From Paraburkholderia sp. D15 (GTDB lineage: Bacteria; Pseudomonadota; Gammaproteobacteria; Burkholderiales; Burkholderiaceae): DNA of 64,000 nt. Location of the stretch: the NCBI RefSeq assembly GCF_029910215.1, contig NZ_CP110395.1, forward strand, positions 868,001-932,000, in the 5' to 3' direction. This document shows, one piece after another, positions 1 to 9,948 of this stretch (positions are counted from its first letter, which is position 1; the number at the start of each line of letters is the position of its first letter). The notes beneath the pieces were generated by a model that ran no database searches, was not told the origin of the DNA, and saw only the letters and a list, made by a program, of their open reading frames with translations. The translations under genes and the position numbers were made by a program.

Positions 1-600
1 GAGCCCGGCGACCAGCCCGGCGATCTTGATGACGCGTACCGGCAGATTGTCCTTGCGCCACCAGTTCAGCGACAGGATGGACAGCGCGCCGAGCACCAGC
101 GCGATGTCGCCGTAGTGAATCGGATTCAGAAAGCGGCTGCTGAGCCGGTCGATGCCGGAAACTTTCGGTGCAACGAGCAGCACGGCGAGCGACACCACCG
201 CGCCCAGCGCGAACGACAGATCGGCCCACGCGAGCGTGCGCGGCGAGGTGCGGCGCAACACCAGAAAAAGCGGCGCCGCGGCGAGAAAACGCGACGGCGA
301 ATCGAGGGTATTGGATATCACGCTGAGGTGCCGCAGTTCGCTGACCAGCGTGGCCGCGAGCGGGCACGCCATGGCGATGCAGATCCGCGTATCCGCGCTG
401 TCCCAGCGTAACGGCGCGAAGCCGGTCCACATGCGCGGGCCGAACAGCAGCGCGAGCGAAATCACCGCCGCCGCAATGGACAGCGCGCTGGCGCCGCCAT
501 GCAGCAACAGGGTGGCCGCGGGATACGTGAGCAGGAAAAACGCTGGCAACAGGCTGCGGAGGCTGACGCTCAGGCGAGAAGGAGTAGCGGGCGTCGACAT
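1..600 (-). CDS. O-antigen ligase family protein, N-terminal 200 residues (cut by window edge)
   Basis: Reading leftward from an ATG at 600, an open frame runs without a stop to the window edge. The product begins MSTPATPSRLSVSLRSLLPA and is a string of hydrophobic helices. A soluble stretch around residues 150-165 includes SSRFLNPIHYGD, which resembles the polytopic WaaL/O-antigen ligase (Wzy_C) family. That family transfers undecaprenyl-linked O-polysaccharide to lipid A-core in the periplasm. The catalytic periplasmic loop with its Arg/His lies beyond the window, so ligase versus Wzy polymerase cannot be decided here. A WecA-type transferase follows on the same strand as its upstream neighbour, which fits a surface-polysaccharide role. 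The 198 bases between the two genes show no other gene. Confidence 0.72.
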   Translation of the reverse strand, partial: MSTPATPSRLSVSLRSLLPAFFLLTYPAATLLLHGGASALSIAAAVISLALLFGPRMWTGFAPLRWDSADTRICIAMACPLAATLVSELRHLSVISNTLDSPSRFLAAAPLFLVLRRTSPRTLAWADLSFALGAVVSLAVLLVAPKVSGIDRLSSRFLNPIHYGDIALVLGALSILSLNWWRKDNLPVRVIKIAGLVAGL

Positions 601-798
601 CTCTTGTTTGACTTGAGGCGGCCGTCAAGACGGCGAAATACACGATGCGGGCCGTCGCGGCGGCCCAATCTGCGGTATCTGCGAGGGCGCCATTGTACCT
701 TTTTCACAAACCGCCGAACCGCTTGTGCGGGAGCGTCGAACAACTTCGCAACGCTTTCCAGCGGGCACGCTGACGGTGCGCTTTCGATCACCTCACAC

Positions 799-1899
799 TT
801 ACCGTTTAGCCCGCCTCACCACCATCCACCGCGGCGACTTGAACCGCACAATACTCACATACAGCCACACGTAAGTCGCCGCGAACACCATCACAAAACA
901 GAACAGGTGCAGCGTGTGCCGCCAGAACAGCGTGGCCGGCACGACCGCGATCAGACACAGCAGCCACAGATAAGGCGAGGTCAGCGAATTGCGCCGCGTC
1001 AGCTCGTGCGCGGTACGTGCGCCGACCGCCCAGCGCATCAGCCGCTTGTACACCAGCATGTGCAGATGCACGCCATCGGGCATGCCGGGCGACATGCCGC
1101 GGATGAATTTCTTGCGGTAGATCGAGAAGCAGGTCTCGAAGATCGGGTACATGAACAGCAGCACGGGGTACCACGCGGACACGTCGCGGTTGCGCATGAC
1201 CAGCAGGATCGAGGTTTCCGCCAGCATGAAACCGACGAAGTACGCGCCGCCGTCGCCGAGAAAGATCAGCCCCGCCGGGAAATTCCAGATGAAGAAGCCA
1301 AGTACCGCGCCCATCATCATCAACGAGGTAGAGAGCACCACCGCGTCGTGCACCTGAAACGCCACGTAGGCGAGCGACGCGAACATCATGAACGCGACCA
1401 TCGACGCCAGGCCGTTGAAGCCGTCGATGATATTCACCGCGTTGGCGAGCGCGGCGACCGCGAGCACCGTCACCGCGCAGGAAATCACCGCATACGACAG
1501 CAGGAAATCGAGCGGCGGCACGCTGATGCGCGTGACGGCGATATCCAGCAGGAAATACGCGAGCGCGGCGGCGCCCATCGTGCAGACGAGGCGCGCTAGC
1601 GGCGACACCTTCTTGGTCAGATCCTCGACGAGACCCGAGCCGAAGGCCGGCATGCCGCACGCGATCAAACCGAGAATGCCGCCCGACACCACCGGATACG
1701 CGTAGTGCAACTGCGCGGCGGACACGGTCAGCCCAAGCAGAATCCCCACGCCGCCGATGCGCGGCACCGGCCGCGCGTGAAATTTCTGCACGCCGGCCAG
1801 ATCGGTATCGGTGGAGAATTTTTCATGCAGATGCGCATAGCGCACGATCAACAGCGTGATCAGCAGTGAGACGAGAAAGCCGAGCGCAAAACTAAGCAT
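799..1899 (-). CDS. WecA/MraY-like undecaprenyl-phosphate sugar-1-phosphate transferase
   Basis: A 366-residue polytopic inner-membrane protein of the glycosyltransferase 4 (MraY/WecA/WbpL) family. It transfers a sugar-1-phosphate from a UDP-sugar to undecaprenyl phosphate and so starts O-antigen repeat synthesis. Seen directly: [11 protein letters not shown] near residue 45, the Asp-containing [10 protein letters not shown] motif in the middle, and [10 protein letters not shown] further on; these are the cytoplasmic Mg/nucleotide-binding loops of the family. About ten hydrophobic segments are visible. I start at the ATG at 1899 ([13 protein letters not shown]); a longer in-frame version to 2007 would add 36 residues atypical of the family. 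The sugar specificity (GlcNAc, FucNAc or QuiNAc) cannot be read from the sequence. Confidence 0.85.
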   Translation of the reverse strand: MLSFALGFLVSLLITLLIVRYAHLHEKFSTDTDLAGVQKFHARPVPRIGGVGILLGLTVSAAQLHYAYPVVSGGILGLIACGMPAFGSGLVEDLTKKVSPLARLVCTMGAAALAYFLLDIAVTRISVPPLDFLLSYAVISCAVTVLAVAALANAVNIIDGFNGLASMVAFMMFASLAYVAFQVHDAVVLSTSLMMMGAVLGFFIWNFPAGLIFLGDGGAYFVGFMLAETSILLVMRNRDVSAWYPVLLFMYPIFETCFSIYRKKFIRGMSPGMPDGVHLHMLVYKRLMRWAVGARTAHELTRRNSLTSPYLWLLCLIAVVPATLFWRHTLHLFCFVMVFAATYVWLYVSIVRFKSPRWMVVRRAKR

Positions 1900-2187
1900 G
1901 AAAGTGGGCCTGAGCGAAGACGCGGAATTATACAAACGAAATACGACCGTCCCGCCAGGCGCGACGGTCGCGCAAACCGCGAGAAATCCCGGATAGTGAG
2001 ACTTCAATCGCCCGCAAAGCCCCGCCAGTCATGGATTTCACCTATGCGGGGAGGTCTCGGCGCGGTCGTTAACCTGGATGCGGCGAAGTGTAAGTCATCG
2101 AGAAATAACACGGCGAACGCGGCGAACACCGCGTACAGGCACGCCGGCCTGCTTTGCCGCCGCTCGACAAGACGCTCCGGAGATCCA

Positions 2188-3747
2188 ATGCTTAACAACA
2201 TCACAATTCGTGGCGGCCTGACGCTGTTGATCAGCGTGTTCGTCGCCTTCCTGCTGACGGTGATCGCGGTCGGCTACGGTGCGCTCAAGCTCGCCAACGG
2301 CAGCCTCGACGAAACGCAGCGCAGCGCGATCGCGTTGTCGCATCTGAAGGCGAGCTCCGAGAAGCTGCTGCAGGTGCAACTCGCGGTGGGTTCGTATCAG
2401 ACGCTCTTCAGCGTCGGCAAGCAGACCGACGAACTGCTGCCGGCCGCGCATAAGGTGCTGGTCGAATCGAACAACGATTTCCGCAACTACATGGCCGGCC
2501 CGTTCGCGAGCGCGGAGGAACAGCGGCTCGCGCAGACCGTCGAGCAGGCTCGCACCGCGCTGGTCGACAAGGCGATCGAACCGGAATTCAAGGCGCTCAA
2601 CGATTTCGATTTCAATACCTTCCGCAATATCCAGGGCGAGACGGCGAACGGTTTCTACGCAACGTATTCGAAGGCGATCGACGCGCTCGAACGCGCGCAG
2701 ACCGATAGCCAGCACGCGCAGGCGGCCACCGCCACGCAGCGCTTCCAGATGGCGACACTGCTGTTCGCCGCGATCGGCGTGATCGCGATCGCGATCAGCG
2801 TGGTGGCGCGCATCGCGCTGTCGGCGGCATTGATCAAGCCGGTCAACGCGACGGTCAAGCATTTCGAACGCATCGCCGCCGGCGATCTGTCGGGCGCGAT
2901 CAAGGTGAAATCGCGCAACGAGATGGGTCAACTGCTGGCCGCGCTGACGAAGATGCGCGACGGCCTCGTGGCCACCGTCGGCCAGGTGCGCGGTAGCACG
3001 ACGGCCATCACGCAGGGCGCGAACGAAATCGCGTCGGGCAACGCGGACCTGTCCTCGCGCACCGAACAGCAGGCGGCGGCGCTCCAGCAGACCGCGGCCA
3101 GCATGGAGCAACTGTCGGCCACGGTGAAGCAGAACGCCGACAACGCGAAGCAGGCGAACCGTCTCGCGCACGGCGCACTGGATACGGTGACGCGCGGCGG
3201 CTCGGTGGTGTCGCGCGTGACGGAAACGATGGACGGCATCAGCGCGTCGTCGCGCAAGGTCACGGAGATCATCGGCATGATCGAGGGGATCGCGTTCCAG
3301 ACCAACATCCTCGCTTTGAACGCGGCGGTGGAGGCGGCGCGCGCGGGCGAGCAGGGCCGCGGTTTCGCGGTGGTGGCCTCGGAAGTGCGCAGCCTCGCGC
3401 AGCGCTCGGGCGCGGCGGCGAAGGAGATCAAGGAGTTGATCGGCGAATCGGCTGCCAAGGTGGAGGAGGGCGCGTCGCTCGTGTCGGACGCGCAGAAGAC
3501 GATTCACGAAGCGATGAGCGCGGTGGAACGCGTGACCGGCGTGATGAGCGAGATCGAAGCGTCGGCGCTCGAACAGAGCGACGGCATCGAGCAGGTCAAC
3601 AAGGCGGTGTCGCAGATCGACGAGGTGACGCAGCACAACGCGGCGCTGGTCGAGCAGGCGGCGGCCGCGGCGAAGTCGCTGGAAGAGCACGCGGTGGCGT
3701 TGCGCGATGCGGTCGCCGTGTTCCGGCTGGATGTGATGGCCGCTTAG
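2188..3747 (+). CDS. Methyl-accepting chemotaxis protein
   Basis: A 519-residue transmembrane chemoreceptor. Order: N-terminal membrane helix (about 10-32), a periplasmic four-helix-bundle type ligand domain (about 35-190), a second membrane helix (about 191-215), a HAMP linker, then a long cytoplasmic coiled coil. The coiled coil carries the highly conserved signalling hairpin: [20 protein letters not shown] followed by [17 protein letters not shown]. The start is the ATG at 2188 with GGAG at 2179-2182. An upstream in-frame extension to 1996 has no receptor features. It is encoded alone among polysaccharide genes and is transcribed away from the WecA-like gene. The 288 bases between them hold no gene and presumably both promoters. 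The ligand is unknown. Confidence 0.93.
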   Translation: MLNNITIRGGLTLLISVFVAFLLTVIAVGYGALKLANGSLDETQRSAIALSHLKASSEKLLQVQLAVGSYQTLFSVGKQTDELLPAAHKVLVESNNDFRNYMAGPFASAEEQRLAQTVEQARTALVDKAIEPEFKALNDFDFNTFRNIQGETANGFYATYSKAIDALERAQTDSQHAQAATATQRFQMATLLFAAIGVIAIAISVVARIALSAALIKPVNATVKHFERIAAGDLSGAIKVKSRNEMGQLLAALTKMRDGLVATVGQVRGSTTAITQGANEIASGNADLSSRTEQQAAALQQTAASMEQLSATVKQNADNAKQANRLAHGALDTVTRGGSVVSRVTETMDGISASSRKVTEIIGMIEGIAFQTNILALNAAVEAARAGEQGRGFAVVASEVRSLAQRSGAAAKEIKELIGESAAKVEEGASLVSDAQKTIHEAMSAVERVTGVMSEIEASALEQSDGIEQVNKAVSQIDEVTQHNAALVEQAAAAAKSLEEHAVALRDAVAVFRLDVMAA

Positions 3748-3785
3748 TGCCTGAGTGTCCTGCTGCTCCGGCAGGACAGGCGAAA

Positions 3786-3832
3786 AAATAGCCACCGGAG
3801 CGGCCGCGTAGACGGCGATCCGGTGGCTATTT
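3786..3832. terminator. Rho-independent terminator, probably bidirectional
   Basis: Perfect 14-bp inverted repeat (3786-3799 with 3819-3832) with A-rich sequence on the left and T-rich on the right. It lies between the 3' ends of the chemoreceptor gene and galE, which converge. A smaller hairpin (tgtcctgc ... gcaggaca, 3757-3779) precedes it. Confidence 0.75.
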
Positions 3833-3850
3833 GCTTTTGATGGCGCGCTA

Positions 3851-3866
3851 GCGGAAACGTTTCCGC
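3851..3866. other. 16-bp perfect palindrome between converging genes
   Basis: gcggaaacgtttccgc is an exact palindrome 18 bp beyond the galE stop. The GAAACGTTTC core resembles operators of LacI-type repressors, but it lies downstream of both neighbouring genes, so no target promoter is evident. Confidence 0.4.
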
Positions 3867-3884
3867 CGCCGTCGCTCCCCTCGC

Positions 3885-4919
3885 TTATCGCCCAGCTCCG
3901 GCAAACCCCTGCGGATTGCTCGACTGCCAGCGCCAGTGATCCGCGCACATCCGCTCGATACCGTATTCCGCGCGCCAGCCGATCAGCTTCTCGGCGGCCG
4001 CCGGATTTGCGAAGCACGACGCGACGTCGCCCGGACGGCGCGCCACGATCTCGTACGGCACCGGCCGCCCGGACGCCTTCTCGAACGCACGCACGACGTC
4101 CAGCACGCTGTAGCCCTGGCCCGTGCCGAGATTGACGACGAAGCTCGCGTCGCGCTGCACCAGCGCATCGAGCGCGGCCAGGTGGCCGCGCGCCAGATCG
4201 ACCACGTGGATGTAATCGCGCACGCCGGTGCCGTCCGGCGTGTCGTAATCGCCGCCGAACACGCGCAGCTTCTCCAGCTTGCCGACCGCCACCTGCGCGA
4301 CATACGGCATCAGATTGTTCGGAATGCCCGCCGGGTCTTCGCCGATCAGGCCGCTTTCATGCGCGCCGACCGGATTGAAATAGCGCAGCGTGGCGATGCG
4401 CCACGACGGATCGGCGATTTCCAGGTCGCGCAGAATCTGCTCGGCGATCAGCTTGGACTGTCCATACGGATTGGTGGCCGACAGCGGAAACGACTCGTCG
4501 ATCGGCGAGCTCTTCGGCACGCCATACACGGTGGCCGACGAGCTGAACACGAACTGCTTGACGTTGCGCTCGCGCATCACGTTGAGCAGGGTCAGCAGAC
4601 TGCCGACGTTGTTGCTGTAGTACTCGATCGGCTTGGCCACCGATTCGCCCACCGCCTTCAGCGCGGCGAAATGAATCGCGCCGCTGATGGGATGCGCGTC
4701 GAAAATACGGTTGAGCGCCGCCGCGTCGTTCACGTCGGCTTCGTGGAAGGTCACGGCCTTGCCGGCGATCTTCTCCACGCGCCGCAGCGACTCGCGGTTG
4801 CTGTTCACGAGATTGTCGATCACCACGACGTCGAATCCGCCGTTCAGCAATTCGACGCAGGTGTGCGAGCCGATGAAACCGGCGCCGCCCGTTACCAGAA
4901 TCGTGCCCTTCGTGGTCAT
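3885..4919 (-). CDS. galE: UDP-glucose 4-epimerase
   Basis: A 344-residue short-chain dehydrogenase/reductase-type epimerase that interconverts UDP-glucose and UDP-galactose with bound NAD, supplying galactosyl (or N-acetyl) nucleotide sugars for surface glycans. Visible: the NAD-binding GGAGFIGSHT at residues 11-20, the catalytic Ser-Ser-Ala-Thr-Val-Tyr segment (FSSSATVYG) with the downstream YGQSK Tyr-x3-Lys motif, and ALRYFNPVGAHESG and VRDYIHVVDLA, both characteristic of GalE. Length is normal. It is the last gene of a minus-strand run wzx-GT2-GT4-galE, 12 bp after the GT4 gene. Whether it also epimerises UDP-GlcNAc cannot be told. Confidence 0.94.
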   Translation of the reverse strand: MTTKGTILVTGGAGFIGSHTCVELLNGGFDVVVIDNLVNSNRESLRRVEKIAGKAVTFHEADVNDAAALNRIFDAHPISGAIHFAALKAVGESVAKPIEYYSNNVGSLLTLLNVMRERNVKQFVFSSSATVYGVPKSSPIDESFPLSATNPYGQSKLIAEQILRDLEIADPSWRIATLRYFNPVGAHESGLIGEDPAGIPNNLMPYVAQVAVGKLEKLRVFGGDYDTPDGTGVRDYIHVVDLARGHLAALDALVQRDASFVVNLGTGQGYSVLDVVRAFEKASGRPVPYEIVARRPGDVASCFANPAAAEKLIGWRAEYGIERMCADHWRWQSSNPQGFAGAGR

Positions 4920-4931
4920 GCTGTTGCTCCG

Positions 4932-6080
4932 TTAAAGTAAAACACCCGTCATTTTTTGCACCAGGTCTTTGTACGTTTCGACGACCACGCGTTCGTCGAA
5001 TTCTTGCGCGACTTTCTGCCGGCCGCGTTCCGCCATCGCTCGGCGTTCGGGTTCGCTCATATCGAGCATCTTCATGAGACTCGCCGCGAGACTGTCCGCA
5101 TGGCGTACCTCGCACAGCAGGCCGTTGACGCCATCCTGCACGACCTCGCGGCAGCCCGGCACGTCGGTGGCGACGATCGGCCGGCCCATCGCCGAGGCTT
5201 CCATCAGCGTGCGCGGCACGCCTTCGCGATACGACGGTAAAACGATGCAGTCTGCATCAGCGATAAAAGGCCGCACGTCGTGCGCCTCGCCAAGATACTC
5301 GATGATGCCTTCCCGTTCCCACGCCGTCACGTCTTCGCGCGTGATCGCGCTCGGATTGTCGACGCCGACCGGACCGAGCAGTTGGAACCGCGCGCGCGGA
5401 TAACGTTCACGCACGCGTCGCGCGGCCTCGACATATTCGCCGACGCCCTTGTCCCACAGCAGCCGCCCGATCAGCAGGAAACGGAAATCGGCGCGCTCGG
5501 ACAGGGGCGCGAACGCGAACTGTTCGAGGTCGACGCCTTCGCCGTGCAGCAGCCGCGCGCGCTCGGGATGCACGAGCAGGTTCTGCTCGACGAACGCGGC
5601 TTGATCGTCGCGATTCAGAAACCAGACTTCGCGCGGGAAACGGAACGCGAAGCGGTAGAGCTTCTTGGCGACATCGGCGGCGCGGCTTTGCTGGATGAAC
5701 ACGTAGCCCAGACCGGTGGTCACCGCGACCGATTGCACGCCGGCCAGCTTCGCGGCGATCGAGCCGTAGATGTTCGGCTTGATCGTGTAGTGGAACACGA
5801 CATGCGGACGAATCGTCCGGTATTGACGGAACAGCGCCCACAGCGTGCGCAGATCGTCGCGCGGGCTGGTGCCCTTGGCCGCCATCGGCAGCTCGATGCA
5901 GCGGCACCCCATCGCGGTCAGCAGCTCGAACGTGCGGTCGCGTGGCGCGAGCACCGTGACGTCGACGCCGCGTCCGACCAGCATGCGGATCAGCCCCTGC
6001 CGGTAGGTATAGATGGCCCAGGCGGTATTACAGACGAGCGTGATGCGCAACGCGGGCGTCGACTTCAGGGCAGGCTTCAT
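4932..6080 (-). CDS. Glycosyltransferase family 4 (GT-B fold)
   Basis: A 382-residue cytoplasmic or peripheral glycosyltransferase. The N-terminal acceptor domain begins LRITLVCNTAWAIYTYRQGL. It also shows VVFHYTIKPNIYGSIAAKL, typical of CapM/PglA-like enzymes that extend undecaprenyl-linked oligosaccharides. The C-terminal donor domain has FLLIGRLLWDKGVGEYVEA and the E-x7-E nucleotide-sugar motif (REGVPRTLMEASAMGRPIVA, about residues 283-302). It lies 12 bp upstream of galE and 48 bp downstream of the GT2 gene on the same strand, so O-antigen repeat assembly is the likely role. Donor and linkage are unknown. Confidence 0.85.
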   Translation of the reverse strand: MKPALKSTPALRITLVCNTAWAIYTYRQGLIRMLVGRGVDVTVLAPRDRTFELLTAMGCRCIELPMAAKGTSPRDDLRTLWALFRQYRTIRPHVVFHYTIKPNIYGSIAAKLAGVQSVAVTTGLGYVFIQQSRAADVAKKLYRFAFRFPREVWFLNRDDQAAFVEQNLLVHPERARLLHGEGVDLEQFAFAPLSERADFRFLLIGRLLWDKGVGEYVEAARRVRERYPRARFQLLGPVGVDNPSAITREDVTAWEREGIIEYLGEAHDVRPFIADADCIVLPSYREGVPRTLMEASAMGRPIVATDVPGCREVVQDGVNGLLCEVRHADSLAASLMKMLDMSEPERRAMAERGRQKVAQEFDERVVVETYKDLVQKMTGVLL

Positions 6081-6128
6081 GCGGAACAGGCTCGGCGGTG
6101 AATGGGAAGGGGATCGTGGGGAGGCGGA

Positions 6129-6959
6129 TCAGCGGCCCGTGCGCGGGGCGAGCAGCAGACGCTTGATCCGTTGCAATGCACGGTAAGGCGTGACGAGGTG
6201 CAGCAGGTCTTTGGCGAGACCCAGCCAGTCGTACGGGTTGAGCGGATTGAAGTAGCGCAGCAGCAGGCGCAACGTCGAGATCACCTGCCGACGCCGTTTC
6301 GTCGCGCTGATACCGCCTTCGTTGACTTCGTAATAAAGACCCAGCTCCGGCAGGTTCGCGCAGTCGTAGCGCTGCATCAGCCGCACGAACAGATCGAGGT
6401 CTTCGGCCGAGCGATATTGCGCGCGATAGTTGCCGACCGCGCGCACGGCGTCGATACGCAGCATCATCGACGGATGCGACAGGCACAAACGGAAAAAACG
6501 CAGACGCCGGATCGCATTGGGTTCGGCTGGCGGCGTGAGCATATAAAGCGGCTCGCCGCTGCGCGACACCACCTGAGTCCACATGCCGAGACCGGCCACG
6601 CGCGGATGCAGTTCCATGAACACGCGCTGCTTCGCGAGCCGCTGCGGCACGCTGCGGTCGCCCGCGTCGATCCGGGCCGCGTAGCGAAAGCCGCGCTGCG
6701 CGAGCGTGTCGATGCCAGTCTGCAACGCGCGTTCGATACCGCCGTTTCGAGGCATGCGCAACACGTCGATCTGCATGTTGGCGATGGACGGCGCGACGAT
6801 CGGCGGCGTACTGCCGTCGTCGACGATCAGCACGTGGACCGGCGCGTTCTCGCTGAACGAAGCGAGCGTCAGTTCGACGTCGGCCTGGCCGTTGAACGCG
6901 GGCATCAGCACCGCGACATCGTCGAGGGCCATCTGCGCGGCGGCGGATGAATTCGTCAT
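6129..6959 (-). CDS. Glycosyltransferase family 2 (GT-A fold)
   Basis: A 276-residue inverting-type glycosyltransferase. It begins with VAVLMPAFNGQADVELTLAS, followed by the UDP-binding VLIVDDGSTPPI segment and an Asp-containing ARIDAGDRS in the DxD position. SAEDLDLFVRLM matches the GT2 catalytic-base region (ExDxxxR). The C-terminal 40 residues are basic and hydrophobic, suggesting membrane association. Its start overlaps the wzx stop by 4 bp (ATGA), so the two are translationally coupled. The product probably adds one sugar of the O-antigen or exopolysaccharide repeat. Specificity is not readable. Confidence 0.85.
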   Translation of the reverse strand: MTNSSAAAQMALDDVAVLMPAFNGQADVELTLASFSENAPVHVLIVDDGSTPPIVAPSIANMQIDVLRMPRNGGIERALQTGIDTLAQRGFRYAARIDAGDRSVPQRLAKQRVFMELHPRVAGLGMWTQVVSRSGEPLYMLTPPAEPNAIRRLRFFRLCLSHPSMMLRIDAVRAVGNYRAQYRSAEDLDLFVRLMQRYDCANLPELGLYYEVNEGGISATKRRRQVISTLRLLLRYFNPLNPYDWLGLAKDLLHLVTPYRALQRIKRLLLAPRTGR

Positions 6960-8218
6960 GAGCGCAATTTGAAACGGATGTAATAAAGATTAACCGACGC
7001 GGCGGCCAGATAGCCGGTGGCGAGACCCACGAGCGCGCCATAGGCGCCGAGCCGCGGAATCGCCAGCAGGTTCACGACGAACGCGACCGCCAGCGCCAGC
7101 AGCCACTTGGCGAGCAACACGAATTTCGCCTGATACTTGAGCACGATCAGATTGCCGATCGCCTCGATGCCGGCGGGCACGGACAGCCACACGGCCCAGC
7201 GGAAAATCCCGATCGCGCCTTCGAAGTCCGGCCCGAACACGCGGCGGATGATGAACCCGGCCAGCAGGTCCAGCACGAGCGCGCCGCTCACCATCAGCAC
7301 CGCGGTCATCGCGGTGAGCCGCCACATATTGCGACGCAGTTGCGCGGCGTCCTGCACGCGATAGACGAAAGCCGGCGCGATAGTCTGCGCGAGCATCAGC
7401 GCAAGCGTGATCCAGTTTTCGTTGAGCTGCTGCGCGGCGGAATAGCGGCCGAGGTCGGCGAACGAAATGGCCCGTTCGAGCATCAGCCGGTCCAGTTTCA
7501 GGAACAGGTACATACCGATCAGGCCGATCCAGAACACCGTGCCGGCGCTCGCGAAATGCCGGAACAGCGTGCGGTCCACCTGCCAGCCGAGCGTGCCGCC
7601 ATGCCGGCGCATGAAATAAATCAGCAGTACCGCGCCGATCGCCGCCGATTCCAGCGCCCACAGCCAGCCGAAGCGCGCCGGGCCGGCCGCCGCGCGTACC
7701 AGCAGATAGACGAGCCCCGCCTTGATGATGGCCGTGCTCATGCTGGTCAGCAACTGCGGCTTGCTGTACGTCATGCTCTGCAGCCACGCGTTGATCACGC
7801 CGACGAACGGTTCGCGAAACAGCATGGTCACCGCGAGGCCCGCGAGCATCGCGCCGACCAGTGGGTCGAACGCGTGCAGCGCGATGCCGAGCCAGGTCAA
7901 CAGCAAGGCCACGAGCGACACGGAAAAACGCAGCACGAACGCACTGCCGAGCACGGTGCCTAACTGCGCGGGCGGCCGGTTGACGATGGTCGGCACGAGG
8001 ATCTCCGCGCCGCACACCCAGGTGATCGGCGAGAGCACCAGCAGCAGCGTGTTCGCGTATTGCCATTTGCCGAACGTGTCCGGCCCGAAGTAGCGCGCCA
8101 GCATGCCGCTGATCGCGATCGCCACGCCGATCTGCGTGAGCCGTTCGAGGCCTAGCCAGACGATATTCGTGAAGGCGCGCGTGACGTCGGGATTGGCGAA
8201 GCGCTTGAGCGTCAGCAT
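6956..8218 (-). CDS. Wzx-type oligosaccharide flippase
   Basis: A 420-residue protein with about 12 predicted membrane helices of the MATE/Wzx (polysaccharide biosynthesis, PST) superfamily, which moves undecaprenyl-PP-linked repeats across the inner membrane. Visible family features: the N-terminal NIVWLGLERLTQIGVAIAIS, ARYFGPDTFGKWQYANTLLL, and the central LERAISFADLGRYSAAQQLN. I place the start at the ATG at 8218 (MLTLKRFANPDV); a longer frame to 8272 adds a basic 18-residue stretch without family support. It is the first gene of the wzx-GT2-GT4-galE run. The 268 bases to the divergent phosphohexomutase gene hold the promoters of both and no gene. Confidence 0.85.
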   Translation of the reverse strand: MLTLKRFANPDVTRAFTNIVWLGLERLTQIGVAIAISGMLARYFGPDTFGKWQYANTLLLVLSPITWVCGAEILVPTIVNRPPAQLGTVLGSAFVLRFSVSLVALLLTWLGIALHAFDPLVGAMLAGLAVTMLFREPFVGVINAWLQSMTYSKPQLLTSMSTAIIKAGLVYLLVRAAAGPARFGWLWALESAAIGAVLLIYFMRRHGGTLGWQVDRTLFRHFASAGTVFWIGLIGMYLFLKLDRLMLERAISFADLGRYSAAQQLNENWITLALMLAQTIAPAFVYRVQDAAQLRRNMWRLTAMTAVLMVSGALVLDLLAGFIIRRVFGPDFEGAIGIFRWAVWLSVPAGIEAIGNLIVLKYQAKFVLLAKWLLALAVAFVVNLLAIPRLGAYGALVGLATGYLAAASVNLYYIRFKLRS

Positions 8219-8486
8219 GCGGGCGCCGCGCCACGAGCGGCACGCGCGCCGCTTATCCGCACATCTGCCCACCGGGCCGACTGTCTCGGCAACTTTACAA
8301 AAGGAGGGCGTCTAAGCATTAGAATGGCGTGATAAGGCAGGGCTGAAAAACGCAATTATAAGTTGGAACCGGACCGCTTCCGGCAAGGGTGCGGCGCGAG
8401 GATTTCACGCTATCGTTTTATCGATTTTTTACCGATAGCCGCGCGCTGTGCCAGTCAAAAATTCCATTGCACGCAAGTGAGCCAAC

Positions 8487-9881
8487 ATGATCTCCAAATC
8501 CATTTTCAAGGCGTATGACATTCGCGGTGTAATCGGCAAGACGCTCGACGCCGAAGCCGCGCGTTCCATCGGCCGCGCATTCGGCAGCGAAGTGCGGGCG
8601 CAAGGCGGCGATGCCGTGGTGGTCGCGCGTGACGGCCGCCTGTCCGGGCCCGAACTGATCGGCGCGTTGTCCGACGGTTTGCGCGAAGCGGGCGTCGACG
8701 TGGTGAACGTCGGCATGGTGCCCACGCCGGTCGGCTACTTCGCGGCGAGCGTACCGTTGCAACTCGACGGCGGCGAACGGCGCGTCGATTCGTGCATCGT
8801 CGTGACGGGCAGTCACAATCCGCCGGACTACAACGGCTTCAAGATGGTGCTGCGCGGCGCCGCCATCTACGGCGAGCAGATCCTCGCGCTGCATCAGCGC
8901 ATCGTCGACGATAACTTCAGCCAGGGCAGCGGCACGTACACCGAGTACGACATCGCCGACGCGTACCTCGATCGCATCGCGAGCGACATCAAGCTCGCGC
9001 GTCCCATCAAGATCGTGGTCGACACCGGCAACGGCGTGGCCGGTGGCCTCGCGCCGAAGCTTTTCAGGAAGCTCGGCTGCGAACTGGTCGAACTGTTCAC
9101 CGAGATCGACGGCAATTTCCCGAACCATCACCCGGACCCGGCGCACCCGGAAAACCTGCAGGACGTGATCCGCGCGCTGAAGGAAACGGACGCTGAAATC
9201 GGTTTCGCGTTCGACGGCGACGGCGATCGTCTCGGCGTCGTCACGAAAGACGGCCAGATCATCTATCCGGACCGTCAACTGATGCTGTTCGCCGAAGAGG
9301 TGCTGTCGCGCAACAAGGGCGCGCAGATCATCTACGACGTGAAGTGCACGCGCAACCTGGCGAAATGGGTGAAGGACAAGGGCGGCGAGCCGCTGATGTG
9401 GAAGACCGGCCACTCGCTGGTCAAGGCGAAGCTGCGTGAAACCGGCGCGCCGCTGGCGGGCGAAATGAGCGGCCACGTGTTCTTCAAGGACCGCTGGTAC
9501 GGTTTCGACGACGGCCTGTACACCGGCGCGCGTCTGCTCGAAATCCTCACGCGCGTGGCCGATCCGAGCGCGCTGCTCAATTCGCTGCCGAATTCGCATT
9601 CCACGCCGGAGCTGCAACTGAAGCTGGAGGAAGGCGAGAACTTCGAACTGATCGCGCGTCTGCAGCAGAACGCGCAGTTCACCGGCGCGGACGACGTCGT
9701 GAAGATCGACGGTCTGCGGGTCGAGTATCCGGACGGCTTCGGTCTCGCGCGTTCGTCGAACACCACGCCGGTCGTGGTGATGCGTTTCGAAGCCGATAAC
9801 GACGCGGCCCTCAAGCGCATCCAGGAAGACTTCCGCCGCGTGATTCTCGCGGAGAAAGCGGACGCGAAACTGCCGTTCTGA
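8487..9881 (+). CDS. Phosphomannomutase/phosphoglucomutase
   Basis: A 464-residue alpha-D-phosphohexomutase of the AlgC/ManB type. It interconverts hexose 6-phosphate and 1-phosphate, feeding GDP-mannose and UDP-glucose routes for LPS and capsule. Visible: FKAYDIRGV at the N-terminus, the phosphoserine loop VTGSHNPPDYNG (about 109-120), the Mg-binding AFDGDGDRLGV, and the sugar-binding EMSGHVFF. The C-terminal phosphate-binding segment GLARSSNTTPVVVMRFEAD is present. Length and motif order are normal. It is transcribed divergently from wzx and is followed by a strong terminator, so it is probably monocistronic. Confidence 0.93.
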   Translation: MISKSIFKAYDIRGVIGKTLDAEAARSIGRAFGSEVRAQGGDAVVVARDGRLSGPELIGALSDGLREAGVDVVNVGMVPTPVGYFAASVPLQLDGGERRVDSCIVVTGSHNPPDYNGFKMVLRGAAIYGEQILALHQRIVDDNFSQGSGTYTEYDIADAYLDRIASDIKLARPIKIVVDTGNGVAGGLAPKLFRKLGCELVELFTEIDGNFPNHHPDPAHPENLQDVIRALKETDAEIGFAFDGDGDRLGVVTKDGQIIYPDRQLMLFAEEVLSRNKGAQIIYDVKCTRNLAKWVKDKGGEPLMWKTGHSLVKAKLRETGAPLAGEMSGHVFFKDRWYGFDDGLYTGARLLEILTRVADPSALLNSLPNSHSTPELQLKLEEGENFELIARLQQNAQFTGADDVVKIDGLRVEYPDGFGLARSSNTTPVVVMRFEADNDAALKRIQEDFRRVILAEKADAKLPF

Positions 9882-9913
9882 CCGTCGTCGCGGCGGCCGC
9901 GAGCCGTCGCACG

Positions 9914-9948
9914 AAACGCGGCGCGGTTTAACCAACCGCGCCGCGTTT
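9914..9948 (+). terminator. Rho-independent terminator of the phosphohexomutase gene
   Basis: Perfect 15-bp stem (9914-9928 with 9934-9948), 5-base loop, ending in a T-run. It lies 33 bp after the stop codon. Confidence 0.9.

Noticed and set aside
570..791. 73-codon minus-strand frame between the ligase and WecA-like genes
   Set aside because: Arg-rich, no ribosome site, no family resemblance, and overlaps the start of the ligase gene.
2095..4017. 640-codon minus-strand frame across the chemoreceptor gene
   Set aside because: Antisense shadow rich in Arg and His; the plus strand encodes a full receptor with the conserved hairpin.
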